NCBI RefSeq assembly: GCF_000148725.1
Contig: NZ_GL476320.1
Span: 592,400-656,399, forward strand
Origin: Roseibium sp. TrichSKD4
GTDB lineage: Bacteria; Pseudomonadota; Alphaproteobacteria; Rhizobiales; Stappiaceae
Reading direction: 5' to 3'
Length of the DNA stretch: 64,000 nucleotides
Part shown: positions 17,931-26,906 of the stretch, one piece after another
Layout: the number at the start of each line of letters is the position of its first letter
How positions within the stretch are numbered: position 1 is the first letter of the stretch
Program-made: the position numbers and the translations under genes
Notes under the pieces: model-generated
What the model was told of the DNA's origin: nothing
The model's database searches: none
What the model saw: the letters and a program-made list of their open reading frames with translations, nothing else

Positions 17931-19472
17931 TCAAACGTTGCTGTCTGGGAAGGAGGCTTTGCGTTCTTCCATGAAGGCAACAAGTGCCTCATCAATGCCG
18001 GGGTCGAGTTCAGGGCCGGTATAGGCGGCCAGTTGCTCTTTCCAGATCTTGTTGGCCCGTTTGGCGGCGTCCAGCTCGCCATCAGCCAGCCATTGCTCAT
18101 AGGAGTTGTTGTCAGCCACAGTTGAGCGGTAGAAGGCGCTTTCAAAGTTGCGCTGGGTGTGGGCTGCGCCGAGGAAGTGACCGCCCGGTCCGACTTCTTC
18201 CAATGCATCCATGGCTATGGCTTCGTCTGAAAGGTCGATGCCCTTTGCCAGAACATGCATCATGCCTAGTTGATCGGCGTCCATGACGAATTTTTCGTAG
18301 GACGAGCAAAGGCCGCCTTCCAGCCATCCGGCCGCATGCAGACAGAAATTGACGCCGCCTTGAACCGTTGCCGTAATGGTTTGCGCTGATTCCTGCGCAG
18401 ACTGCGCGTCCGGCAATTTGGATGCCGTGAAAGAGCCGCCAGAGCGGAAGGGCAGGCCGAGGCGACGGGCGAGTTTTGCTGCGCCGTTCAAAAGCAGAGA
18501 GCCTTCCGGGCTGCCGAAGGTCGGCGCGCCAGATTGCATGGAAATGGAGCTCACGAATGCCCCAAAGACAACCGGTGCGCCCGGACGGATCAGCTGGGTG
18601 AGGGCGCAGCCTGCCATGGCCTCTGCGAGCACCTGTGCCAGCGTGCCGGCGACCGTGACCGGGCTCATGGCACCTGCCAGAATGAAAGGCGAGACAATAC
18701 AAGCCTGATTGTTTTTGGCATAAACCTGCAGCGCGCCGAGCATGGTTGCATCAAACACCAGCGGTGAGTTGGCGTTGATAAGCTGGATCATCACGCAGTT
18801 CTGGTCGACAAATTCCTCGCCAAAGACAATCTGCGCCATTTTGACGGAATCTTCCGCCCGTTCCGGCGCGGTGACAGATCCCATGAAGGGTTTGTCGGAA
18901 TATTTGATATGGGAATAGACCATATCAAAGTGGCGCTTGTTGACCGGCAGATCCACCGGCTCACAAACCGTGCCGCCAGAGTGGTGCAGCCACGGAGACA
19001 TGTAGGCCAGCTTCACGAAATTGCGGAAATCATCAATCGTGCCATAGCGACGACCGTTGTCGAGATCGGTCACAAAGGGAGGGCCATAAACCGGGGCGAG
19101 CACAAGGTTTTTGCCGCCGATTTCGACGTTCCTAGCCGGATTGCGCGCATGCTGAGTAAATTGGGCAGGGGCTGTTTTCAGGATTTCCCGCAGCATGCCT
19201 TTTGGAAAGCGAACCCGCTCGCCATCAACTTCTGCGCCAGCTTGTTTCCAGATTTCCAGAACTTCTGGCGCTTCACGGAATTCCAGACCGATTTCTGCCA
19301 GAATGCGGTCGGCATAGGCTTCGATCTTTTCCGCACCTTCATCGCTGAGCACTTCAAAATTCGGAATGTTCCGATTGATGTAAGGCGCGCCGACAACGCC
19401 GCCTCCCGTCTTGCGACGTTCCCGGCGAGCAGATCGTCCGCGGCGGCCCGCAGAAACAGCAGCGTCAGTCAT
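17931..19472 (-). CDS. MttB-family corrinoid methyltransferase without pyrrolysine (glycine betaine type likely)
   Basis: The 513-residue protein belongs to the trimethylamine methyltransferase (MttB) superfamily. Conserved stretches include LVLAPVYGPPFVTDLDNG, LHHSGGTVCEPVDLP, QLINANSPLVFDATMLGAL and GAPTFGSPEGSLL. The frame has no internal amber codon, so it is a non-pyrrolysine member. Characterised members of that branch move a methyl group from quaternary amines such as glycine betaine to a corrinoid protein. The neighbours (corrinoid protein, activase, methyl-THF transferase, DMGDH-like enzyme) fit glycine betaine best, but the substrate is inferred. Residues 9-25 form an arginine-rich N-terminal tail (GRRGRSARRERRKTGGG). 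The gene is transcribed divergently from the DMGDH-like gene. Confidence 0.88.
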   Translation of the reverse strand: MTDAAVSAGRRGRSARRERRKTGGGVVGAPYINRNIPNFEVLSDEGAEKIEAYADRILAEIGLEFREAPEVLEIWKQAGAEVDGERVRFPKGMLREILKTAPAQFTQHARNPARNVEIGGKNLVLAPVYGPPFVTDLDNGRRYGTIDDFRNFVKLAYMSPWLHHSGGTVCEPVDLPVNKRHFDMVYSHIKYSDKPFMGSVTAPERAEDSVKMAQIVFGEEFVDQNCVMIQLINANSPLVFDATMLGALQVYAKNNQACIVSPFILAGAMSPVTVAGTLAQVLAEAMAGCALTQLIRPGAPVVFGAFVSSISMQSGAPTFGSPEGSLLLNGAAKLARRLGLPFRSGGSFTASKLPDAQSAQESAQTITATVQGGVNFCLHAAGWLEGGLCSSYEKFVMDADQLGMMHVLAKGIDLSDEAIAMDALEEVGPGGHFLGAAHTQRNFESAFYRSTVADNNSYEQWLADGELDAAKRANKIWKEQLAAYTGPELDPGIDEALVAFMEERKASFPDSNV

Positions 19473-19889
19473 GGGGGACCCCTAATTTAGAGAATTGCCA
19501 GTGTTGCATGAAGTCTTAGGCAAGTTTGGATTTTGCCTCTGCCCAGATCCGTCTCAACTTGCTCTAATTACGGCATGATAGCGTTTCGGTGCGAAAGAAA
19601 TGCCGCCGTAATTTCCTTGCGCATATGCTTTTCTTTTTTCGGGTGAACAGGTCCGATTTATGGCTGTTCAGCTTGTGAATTCGCTTGCCCGTGTCGTGGC
19701 GCTTATGCTGCCGTGACGCAATTAGGCTATCTGGCTTGCTTGAGCGCCGCGATACTGCCGTTTGAAAGATCAAATCCGTAAGACACTCCTCACCAGTCGG
19801 GCGAGGAGATGCACGCTTTGATATGCGGATGACAAAGGCAATTGGACCCTGAGAGAAAATCGGGGCGGTCGGTTGAAGAGGAAGAAAAG
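19473..19889. promoter_or_regulatory. Divergent promoter region between MttB-family and DMGDH-like genes
   Basis: This 417-base gap serves both divergent genes of the methyl-transfer cluster and carries no convincing gene. It contains an inverted repeat, TGAACAG (19644-19650) and CTGTTCA (19664-19670), with a 13-base spacer. The centre-to-centre distance is 20 bases, about two helical turns, which suits a dimeric regulator. The region ends in GAGGAAG, the ribosome binding site of the gene at 19890. Confidence 0.45.
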
Positions 19890-22451
19890 ATGTCAGCGTT
19901 TCCTGACAAGGCACAGGTTGTCATCGTCGGTCTGGGAGGCATCGTGGGGGCATCTATTGCCCATCACCTGATCGAACGCGGATGGACTGATATTGTCGGC
20001 ATCGACAAATCCGGCATACCGACCGATATCGGCTCGACGGCCCATGCGTCCGACTTCTGCTACACCACCAGTCATGATTACCTATCGACATGGACGTCGC
20101 TCTATTCTGTCGAATTCTTTGACAAGATGGGCAATTACGAGCGTGTGGGCGGGTTTGAAGTTGCGCGCACTGGCGATGATAACTGGATGGAAGAAATCAA
20201 GCGCAAGGTTACTTCCGGCAAAGCTTTTGGCACCAATGTGCGTCTCGTGACACCTGCCGAAATCAAGGAACAATTTCCCTTGATCGAAGAGGACCAGGTG
20301 CAAGGCGGGATGTTTGATCCCGATGCCGGTCTGGTTGTTCCGCGTTCGCAGACGGTTGCTGGAAAGCTGGTGGAAGAGGGCGAAAAGACCGGCAAGCTGA
20401 AATCCTTCGCCAACACGCCGGCCCAGTCCCTGATCGTTGAAAATGGCCGTATCACCGGTGTCAAAACGCATCGCGGCACCATCATGGCAGATCATGTGGT
20501 GGTGTGTGCGGGTCTGTGGGGGCGTCTGATCGCCAATATGGTGGGCGAAGATCTGCCAGTGATGCCAGTTGACCACCCGCTGACTTTCTTCGGCCCTTAC
20601 ACCGAGTTTGAAGGCACCGGAAAGGACATTGGTTATCCCTTAATGCGCGATCAGGGCAACTCGGCCTATATGCGTGATACGGGCGACCCCAAAACAGCAG
20701 AAGGCGGCCAGATCGAGTGGGGGTATTACGAGACGGACAACCCGCGCATGTGCCACCCGCGCGACCTGCAGGAAAAGGAAGAGGCGCGACTTTCACCCTC
20801 CCAGCGCGACCTGGAAATGGAACAGGTAATCGAGCCGCTGGAGCGGGCCATGGAGCTGACGCCGATCCTCGGCGAGATCGGCTACAACGAGCACTGGTCT
20901 TTCAATGGTCTTCTGCAGGTGTCTGCTGCTGGCGGTCCATCCTGTGGTGAAAGTCAGAAAGTGCGCGGTCTTTGGTACTGCGTTGCGATCTGGGTGAAGG
21001 ACGCGCCGGGTTATGGCAAGCTGATCGCCGACTGGATGACGGATGGGCGGACAGAAATCGACCACGCACCGATTGATTATTCTCGCTTTTATCCGCACCA
21101 GCTGACGGAGGAGTATATCGAAGGGCGCTGCTACGAAGCGGCCCAGAAAATCTACTTCCCGGCGATCCACCCGCGTGAGCCTTATGCCAATGCACGAAAT
21201 GTGAAGCGCTCCCCGTTCTATGAGCGTGAAGTTGAACTTGGCGGCTATTTCATGGAGCTTGGCGGCTGGGAGCGGGCGCATGGCTATGCGGCCAACGAAC
21301 ACCTTCTGGAAAAATACGGCGACCAGGTGCCGGTTCGCGAGAATGAGTGGGACAATCGCCACTTCTGGCGCGTCTCCAATGCCGAACAACTGGCGCTCAG
21401 TGAAGACTGCGGCATCATCAACCTGTCCCACTTCTACATGTTCGATGTGGAAGGCCCGGATCATGTTGCCCTGATGGAATGGCTCTGCGCAGCCAAGATC
21501 GGCGGCGACAACAACATCGGCAAAGGCATCTACACCCACTTCCTGGATGATGAAGGCAATGTACGGGCAGACCTGACCGTCTTCCGCATGGAAGACCGCT
21601 GCCGCATTGTTGACGGAGCGGATGCCGGCCCGCGTGATTATCACTACGTCAAACGCGTGGCAGAGGACAAAGGCTTTGACGTCACCGTGACTGACGTCAA
21701 CGAGCAGTACACCACCATTGGCATCTGGGGCCCGAACGCCCGCGAGAACCTGAAAAAGGTGGTGAGCGAGCTGTCAGACCTTGATCTGGAAAACTTCCGG
21801 TTTGCAGGTCTTCGCCAGATTGAGATTGCGGGCAAGCCTGTTTCCGCCCTGCGCCTTTCCTATGTCGGGGAGCAAGGCTGGGAACTGCACATGAAGTATG
21901 AGGACGGTCTGGCTGTCTGGGACGCCTTGCGCGATCTCGGCATCATGGCCGTTGGCGTTGAAACCTACGCAAACTCCCGCCGATTGGAAAAGTCCCTGCG
22001 TTTGCAGAACGCGGACCTTCTGACCCAGTACAATCTTTATGAGGCTGATCTTGCCCGTCCAAAGGTCAAGGAAGCGGATTTCCGAGGCAAAGCCAAGCAT
22101 CTGGAATACCGCGCACGCGACAAGCAACCGGCAATGCTCTGCACGCTGGTGATGACCGAGCACACAGATTCAAAGGGTGTGAAGCGATACCCGGTTGGTA
22201 CCATGCCGGTTCAAGACCCGGACACAGGCAAGACGCTTGTCGATGAGCTGGGCCGGATTTCCTACACGACCTCAGTTGCCTACGGCCCGACGATTGGCAA
22301 GAACATCGTCCTTGCCTATCTGCCGCAGGAGTACGCGCAGGTCGGCCGCAAGCTGCAGGTGGAGTATTTCTCCGAGAGCTATCCGGTTGAAGTGGCTGGT
22401 GTCGGCTACGCCCCGCTCTACGACCCGGAAAACCTCAAGCCACGGAGTTAG
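19890..22451 (+). CDS. DMGDH/sarcosine-dehydrogenase-like FAD oxidoreductase with GcvT domain
   Basis: The 853-residue protein joins an N-terminal FAD-dependent amine oxidase domain (VVIVGLGGIVGASIAHHL nucleotide-binding motif, GSTAHASDF with the histidine where such enzymes often attach FAD) to a C-terminal aminomethyltransferase (GcvT) domain that binds tetrahydrofolate (from about residue 430; LRLSYVGEQGWELHM, VGVETYANSRRLEKS). Such enzymes demethylate dimethylglycine or sarcosine and hand the carbon to THF as methylene-THF. Next to the MttB-type gene it could act on the dimethylglycine left after betaine demethylation. The ATG at 19890 has GAGGAAG in front. The exact amine is not proven. 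Confidence 0.85.
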   Translation: MSAFPDKAQVVIVGLGGIVGASIAHHLIERGWTDIVGIDKSGIPTDIGSTAHASDFCYTTSHDYLSTWTSLYSVEFFDKMGNYERVGGFEVARTGDDNWMEEIKRKVTSGKAFGTNVRLVTPAEIKEQFPLIEEDQVQGGMFDPDAGLVVPRSQTVAGKLVEEGEKTGKLKSFANTPAQSLIVENGRITGVKTHRGTIMADHVVVCAGLWGRLIANMVGEDLPVMPVDHPLTFFGPYTEFEGTGKDIGYPLMRDQGNSAYMRDTGDPKTAEGGQIEWGYYETDNPRMCHPRDLQEKEEARLSPSQRDLEMEQVIEPLERAMELTPILGEIGYNEHWSFNGLLQVSAAGGPSCGESQKVRGLWYCVAIWVKDAPGYGKLIADWMTDGRTEIDHAPIDYSRFYPHQLTEEYIEGRCYEAAQKIYFPAIHPREPYANARNVKRSPFYEREVELGGYFMELGGWERAHGYAANEHLLEKYGDQVPVRENEWDNRHFWRVSNAEQLALSEDCGIINLSHFYMFDVEGPDHVALMEWLCAAKIGGDNNIGKGIYTHFLDDEGNVRADLTVFRMEDRCRIVDGADAGPRDYHYVKRVAEDKGFDVTVTDVNEQYTTIGIWGPNARENLKKVVSELSDLDLENFRFAGLRQIEIAGKPVSALRLSYVGEQGWELHMKYEDGLAVWDALRDLGIMAVGVETYANSRRLEKSLRLQNADLLTQYNLYEADLARPKVKEADFRGKAKHLEYRARDKQPAMLCTLVMTEHTDSKGVKRYPVGTMPVQDPDTGKTLVDELGRISYTTSVAYGPTIGKNIVLAYLPQEYAQVGRKLQVEYFSESYPVEVAGVGYAPLYDPENLKPRS

Positions 22452-22468
22452 GCAAGGGATCGAATGGC

Positions 22469-22529
22469 GCCCCGGACACCGATCCGGGGCCTTTGAGACC
22501 GTGAGATGGCCCCGGTTCAAGACCGGGGC
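22469..22529. repeat. Tandem GC-rich palindromes
   Basis: Two palindromes share the same arms: GCCCCGG...CCGGGGC at 22469-22490 and again at 22509-22529. They lie directly behind the DMGDH-like gene. This is the look of a REP/BIME-type intergenic repeat and may also slow or end transcription. Confidence 0.7.
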
Positions 22530-22548
22530 GGCGACTACAATATACCAA

Positions 22549-22574
22549 AACCCGCGTAGACATCTGCGCGGGTT
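22549..22574 (+). terminator. Hairpin between DMGDH-like and homocysteine-methyltransferase-like genes
   Basis: AACCCGCG (22549-22556) pairs with CGCGGGTT (22567-22574). The tail behind it is only weakly T-rich, so it could be a leaky terminator or an mRNA-stabilising stem inside the operon. Confidence 0.45.
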
Positions 22575-22634
22575 CTGCTATTTCGCATATACAAAGTTAT
22601 CGCAGCGAAAGCTGCTTTGGTGGGCAAGAAAATC

Positions 22635-23660
22635 ATGTCGAAATTTGAAGATCTTCTGGCGAATAAAGGTGCGCTATTGGCAGACGGGGCCACGGGCACG
22701 ACCCTGTTTGATATGGGGCTCACTTCGGGTGATGCGCCAGAGCTTTGGAACGTGGATGAGCCTGAGAAAATCAAGGAACTGCACCGCGGCTTTGCCGAGG
22801 CTGGTTCGGATATCATTCTCACAAACACGTTCGGGGCCAATCGGCACCGGTTGAAGCTTCACAATGCAGAAGGACGCGTGAAAGAGCTGAATGCAGCTGG
22901 TGTTCGTCTGGCCCGGGAAGTTGGTGAAGCGTTAGGCCGCGATGTACTGGTGGCCGGATCGATCGGTCCAACAGGAGAGCTGTTCCAACCTCTCGGCGCA
23001 CTGAGCTTTGAAGAGGCAGTTGAGGCATTTGTAGAGCAAATCGACGGGTTGATTGAAGGCGGCACTGATATTCTTTGGGTTGAGACCATGTCTGCCCCTG
23101 AAGAAATGAAGGCTGCAGCAGAAGCGGCCAAGGGCAAGGGCGTGCCGCTGGTGATCACGGCCAGTTTCGACACCGCTGGCAAGACCATGATGGGCCTGTC
23201 TCCAAAAGGTATGGCGCAGCTCAAGTCAGAGTTTTCCTGCGAGCCGGTGGCGATTGGGTCAAACTGCGGTGTTGGCGCGTCCGATCTTCTTGCTGCCATT
23301 TCCGAGATCACGGAAGCAGACCCTTCCGCCATCGTCGTTGCCAAGGCAAACTGCGGCATTCCGGAAGTTCGCGGCGACGAAGTCGTTTACACCGGCACGC
23401 CGGAGCTGATGGGCAAATACACCCATATGGCGCTCGACGCGGGGGCACGGATTATCGGCGGGTGCTGCGGCACGTCGGCAGGTCATCTCGCCGCTATGCG
23501 TTCAGCGATGGACACACACACCAAAGGCGAGCGCCCCACACTGGAGGCAATCCTTTCGGAAATCGGTCCGCTCGTCTCACCTCCCAATCTGGAAGCCGAT
23601 GCAGCCCGGGAAAGCGATGGCGGCGGGTCTGGACGCAGGCGAGGACGACGGCGCGGGTAG
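22635..23660 (+). CDS. Homocysteine S-methyltransferase-family protein (BHMT / MetH-N-like)
   Basis: The 341-residue protein has the zinc-thiol methyltransferase barrel. It opens with LLADGATGTTLFDMGL, and the zinc ligands are Cys211 (GSNCGVG) and Cys277-Cys278 (GGCCGTS). Members methylate homocysteine using betaine, S-methylmethionine or methyl-THF/cobalamin. In this cluster it may take the methyl group from betaine or methyl-corrinoid, giving methionine, but that is inferred. After the domain the chain ends with SGRRRGRRRG, an arginine-rich tail not needed for the fold. The start is the ATG at 22635; an in-frame TTG six codons earlier is less likely. Confidence 0.8.
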   Translation: MSKFEDLLANKGALLADGATGTTLFDMGLTSGDAPELWNVDEPEKIKELHRGFAEAGSDIILTNTFGANRHRLKLHNAEGRVKELNAAGVRLAREVGEALGRDVLVAGSIGPTGELFQPLGALSFEEAVEAFVEQIDGLIEGGTDILWVETMSAPEEMKAAAEAAKGKGVPLVITASFDTAGKTMMGLSPKGMAQLKSEFSCEPVAIGSNCGVGASDLLAAISEITEADPSAIVVAKANCGIPEVRGDEVVYTGTPELMGKYTHMALDAGARIIGGCCGTSAGHLAAMRSAMDTHTKGERPTLEAILSEIGPLVSPPNLEADAARESDGGGSGRRRGRRRG

Positions 23661-23685
23661 TTTCCAAATATGCATATTGGACGCT

Positions 23686-23845
23686 GTCATTCCAGACAAG
23701 CTGAACCAGAGTGAAGCGCAGATCTGGAATCCAGACATAAGTCAGGCTTCGCGTGGCTTGAGCGTTTTTGGAATTCGCTTAGGCTCATGCTGCAACGCTG
23801 GATTCCGGATCATCGTGCAGCTTTGCTGCACTCGTTCGGAATGAC
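23686..23845. repeat. Intergenic 160-bp repeat-like element with inverted ends
   Basis: The stretch is bounded by GTCATTCC (23686-23693) and GGAATGAC (23838-23845). It contains further mirrored pieces (ATCTGGAATCCAG and CTGGATTCCGGAT). It fills the gap between two convergent genes. The form is that of an interspersed palindromic repeat of the kind scattered through alphaproteobacterial genomes. Copy number cannot be judged from this window. Confidence 0.6.
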
Positions 23846-23885
23846 TGAAGTAGATGCGCCAACAAGTTGAACACGATAGCGGTGG

Positions 23886-25919
23886 CTACCCCCGCCGACG
23901 CCTTCTGCGTCTACCGCCGTCATCGCTGCCGGCCGTTTCAAGTTCCTTACGCGCTGGCAGCTCGACGGCTGCGCGGAGCTTCGGGAAGGGGTCCACCTTG
24001 TTGGGCAGGGCCATGGCATTGACGAAGTGATTCTGGAACTTGGGTTCCAGCGCGGTTTCGATTTTCTCAATGTCTCGAACGGTTTGCTCGATCTCGCGGC
24101 GATATCCCATGTTGAGAAGGGCCATGCGCGCGCCTGTGCCAGCTGCGTTGCCAACTCCTGACACATGATCCACCGAGCAATCCGGGATAAGCCCCAAAAC
24201 CATGGCATAGGTCGGATCAATGTAGCTGCCAAAGGCACCAGCGAGTTTGATGCGGTCAATCTTGTCTGTGCCGAGCTTGTCCTGCAGCAGTTTCACACCG
24301 GCATAAAGGGCTCCCTTGGCCAGCTGAATGGCACGGATATCCGTCTGCAGGATTTTGATTTCAACGTCCCGGTCGGCGATCTTGTACGAAAAGGTGCGGC
24401 CTGAGGCCTCAACGCGGTCTGTCCGCTCGGCCATGGAACCATCGATGATGCCATCTTCGGTGATGAGGCCTGAAAGATACATTTCAGCGACGGCTTCAAT
24501 AATGCCGGAGCCGCAGATGCCGGTGACGCCGACCTGATCGATCTTTTCCTCAAAACCGTCTTCATCTGACCATTCATCAACGCCGATGACCTTGTAGCGC
24601 GGCTCCAGCGTGTTGCGATCTATGCGCAGGCGCTCAATGGCTCCGGGAGCGGCGCGTTGGCCGGAGGAGATTTCAGCCCCCTCAAAGGCTGGTCCGGTTG
24701 GAGAACTGGCCGCCAGAAGGCGGGCCTTGCCGCCCAGAACGATCTCGGCATTGGTGCCAACGTCGACCAAAAGCGTAATTTCTTCAGACGAATAGGGGCT
24801 TTCCGCCAGTGTAGCTGCTGCTGCGTCCGCCCCCACATGACCAGCAATGCACGGCAGCATGTAGACATGCGCACCAGGGTTCAGCTCCAGATCAAGATCA
24901 CGGGCTTTCAGCTGCAAGGCATCAGAAACAGCAAGCGCAAACGGCGCACCGCCCAACTCTACCGGGTCAATGCCAAGGAAGAGGTGGTGCATCACCGGGT
25001 TGCCGACAAAGACGGCATCCAGAACATCGGATCGCTCTGCGCCAACATCTGCCACCAGCTTGCCGATCAGCGCGTTGATGGCATCGCGCACAGCCTTGGT
25101 GAGATCCGGCAGCTTGGCGGGGTTCATCTGCACATAAGACACCCGCGACATGAGGTCTTCGCCAAAACGGATTTGCGGGTTGGACGTGCCCTGCGAGGTC
25201 ACTGTGCGGCCATTTTGCAGGTTGCAAAGGTGGGCTGCGATCGTTGTTGAGCCAATGTCGACGGCAAGGCCATAAACGCCGCGTTTTTCGCCCGGCCAGA
25301 GAGCCGAAATCGAAGCAGCGTGATCGCCATCTTCATGAAGCGCTGCGGTGACTGTCCATTTGCCTTGACGCAGGATGGTCTGGATACGCGGCAAAAGGGC
25401 CGGATCAATTGTCAAGTTGGCCACACCGCAAGCCGTGGCGACAGCTTCGCGCAGGCGGTCAGCATCCCCGCGCGGTGTTTCCATGTCCGGTTCTTCCAAA
25501 GTGACTGTGACCAGCCGGATCGGCGAATCTGCCTTTATGGCCTTGGCTTCGGCGCGCTTGCGCACAACTTGCCGGTTGGTCTGGGCATCGGTTGGAACAT
25601 CAACAACCAGGTCGCCCAGAATTTTTGCCTGACAGGAAAGGCGACGGTCAGCGGGTAGGCTGCGCTTTTCCGCGTAGCGGTTTTCTGCGTCGGTTGCTGG
25701 CGCAAGGTGGCTTGCGTCACTGACGACATTTTCCTTGGCAAAGGAACCTTCGGAAACGGAAATCTGGCAGCGGCCGCAAATACCGCGACCACCACAAACA
25801 GATTCAACATAAACACCGAGAGAGCGTGCAGCATCCAAAAGAGGTGTGCCAACGGGGAAGGTACCCCGTCTTCCACTTGGCTGGAAAACGACCTTTGCCA
25901 GTTCCTTGCCGTTGCTCAT
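23886..25919 (-). CDS. Corrinoid-activating ferredoxin-ASKHA protein (RamA/DUF4445 type)
   Basis: This 677-residue protein reactivates the corrinoid after accidental oxidation to Co(II), using ATP and low-potential electrons. The N-terminus is a plant-type [2Fe-2S] ferredoxin domain with Cys42, Cys48, Cys51 and Cys96 (VCGGRGICGRC, LSCQ). The remainder is the DUF4445/ASKHA ATPase module, with VYGLAVDIGSTTIAAHLC as phosphate-binding loop and LLVDVGTNAEIVL and KLAGAFGSYIDP as further signatures. It is the last gene of the minus-strand operon that begins with the corrinoid protein. The C-terminus ends in GGRRRRRRRG. The start has GGGAG in front. Confidence 0.9.
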   Translation of the reverse strand: MSNGKELAKVVFQPSGRRGTFPVGTPLLDAARSLGVYVESVCGGRGICGRCQISVSEGSFAKENVVSDASHLAPATDAENRYAEKRSLPADRRLSCQAKILGDLVVDVPTDAQTNRQVVRKRAEAKAIKADSPIRLVTVTLEEPDMETPRGDADRLREAVATACGVANLTIDPALLPRIQTILRQGKWTVTAALHEDGDHAASISALWPGEKRGVYGLAVDIGSTTIAAHLCNLQNGRTVTSQGTSNPQIRFGEDLMSRVSYVQMNPAKLPDLTKAVRDAINALIGKLVADVGAERSDVLDAVFVGNPVMHHLFLGIDPVELGGAPFALAVSDALQLKARDLDLELNPGAHVYMLPCIAGHVGADAAAATLAESPYSSEEITLLVDVGTNAEIVLGGKARLLAASSPTGPAFEGAEISSGQRAAPGAIERLRIDRNTLEPRYKVIGVDEWSDEDGFEEKIDQVGVTGICGSGIIEAVAEMYLSGLITEDGIIDGSMAERTDRVEASGRTFSYKIADRDVEIKILQTDIRAIQLAKGALYAGVKLLQDKLGTDKIDRIKLAGAFGSYIDPTYAMVLGLIPDCSVDHVSGVGNAAGTGARMALLNMGYRREIEQTVRDIEKIETALEPKFQNHFVNAMALPNKVDPFPKLRAAVELPARKELETAGSDDGGRRRRRRRG

Positions 25920-25942
25920 TGCCGCTCCCGGTATTGTTTTTA

Positions 25943-26893
25943 TCAGGCCGTCCGACGTGCCGCGCGCCCGCCGCGGCGGCGACCGCCCGCGCTTGGCGCT
26001 TCAGTTGGAGCAGCTGATGCCCCGGCTGCTGCCGGTTGGTGATCACGATAGGTCATGATCCATTCCTGACAGTTCGGGTCAGTGCCATTGAGCACGTTCG
26101 CTGCACGAACAGCTTCCATTTCCTGCGGACGGCACGGGTTCATGATGGCGGAGGTCATGCCTGTGGCAATAACCATCGGAATGAATGCCCCGTTGATGCC
26201 GTGACGATGCGGCAGGCCGAAGGAGATGTTGGACAGGCCACAGGTGGTGTTGACTTTCAATTCGTCGCGGAGGCGGCGAAGCAGTTGGAACACCTGCTGA
26301 CCAGAAGTGCCAACAGCGCCAATGGGCATGACCAGCGGGTCTACCACAATGTCGTGTGCCGGGATGCCGTAGTCGGCAGCGCGTTCGACGATTTTCTTGG
26401 CAACGGCAAAGCGAACGTCCGGATCTTCGGAAATGCCGCTTTCATCGTTGGAAATCGCAACAACCGGCACATCATATTTTTTCACCAGCGGGAGAATCGC
26501 TTCCAGCTTTTCTTCTTCACCGGTGACAGAGTTGACCAGGGGGCGGCCCTTAGCGACCCGGAGCCCTGCCTCGATTGCGGCGGTAACTGAGGAATCGATG
26601 GAGAGCGGAACGTCGACAAGTTCCTGAACGATCTCAAGCGTCTTGACCATGAGTGGCGGCTCGGTCTCGTTCGGGTTGACCGCCGTCACACCAGCATTGA
26701 CGTCCAAAACTGTTGCGCCTGCTGCGACCTGTGCCAGAGCGTCGGCTTTTACGGTTTCGAAGTTGCCTTCGTTCATTTCCGCTGCAAGCTTTTTGCGGCC
26801 GGTCGGATTGATGCGCTCGCCGATAACGCAGAACGGCTGATCAAAGCCGATGATGACTTCCCTGGTCGCCGAAGCCACAATTGTGCGTGTCAT
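25943..26893 (-). CDS. Corrinoid protein:tetrahydrofolate methyltransferase
   Basis: The 316-residue protein has the pterin-binding TIM barrel of methyl-THF methyltransferases (MtgA/MtvA/AcsE-like): VIGERINPTGRKKLAAEM, ATVLDVNAGV, VPLSIDSSV, VNSVTGEEEK, DIVVDPLVMPIG and GLSNISFGLPHR. It would carry the methyl group from methyl-corrinoid to THF, giving methyl-THF. It is 24 bases upstream of the activase gene and 13 bases behind the MetF-like gene. After the barrel comes a low-complexity Ala/Pro linker and the basic tail GGRRRGGRAARRTA, matching tails on three other proteins of the cluster. Confidence 0.9.
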   Translation of the reverse strand: MTRTIVASATREVIIGFDQPFCVIGERINPTGRKKLAAEMNEGNFETVKADALAQVAAGATVLDVNAGVTAVNPNETEPPLMVKTLEIVQELVDVPLSIDSSVTAAIEAGLRVAKGRPLVNSVTGEEEKLEAILPLVKKYDVPVVAISNDESGISEDPDVRFAVAKKIVERAADYGIPAHDIVVDPLVMPIGAVGTSGQQVFQLLRRLRDELKVNTTCGLSNISFGLPHRHGINGAFIPMVIATGMTSAIMNPCRPQEMEAVRAANVLNGTDPNCQEWIMTYRDHQPAAAGASAAPTEAPSAGGRRRGGRAARRTA

Positions 26894-26906
26894 TTTCGTA
26901 TTTCCC

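Noticed and set aside
17931-19472. Pyrrolysine-dependent MttB
   Set aside because: The frame has no internal TAG and no pylT or pyl genes are visible. It is a non-pyrrolysine family member.
19644-19889. Glycine riboswitch upstream of the DMGDH-like gene
   Set aside because: I looked for the paired aptamer cores and could not identify them. The region has only scattered short matches.
20793-21644. Long open frame (283 codons) antisense to the DMGDH-like gene
   Set aside because: It lies fully within a well-supported gene and its translation has no recognisable domain or ribosome binding site.
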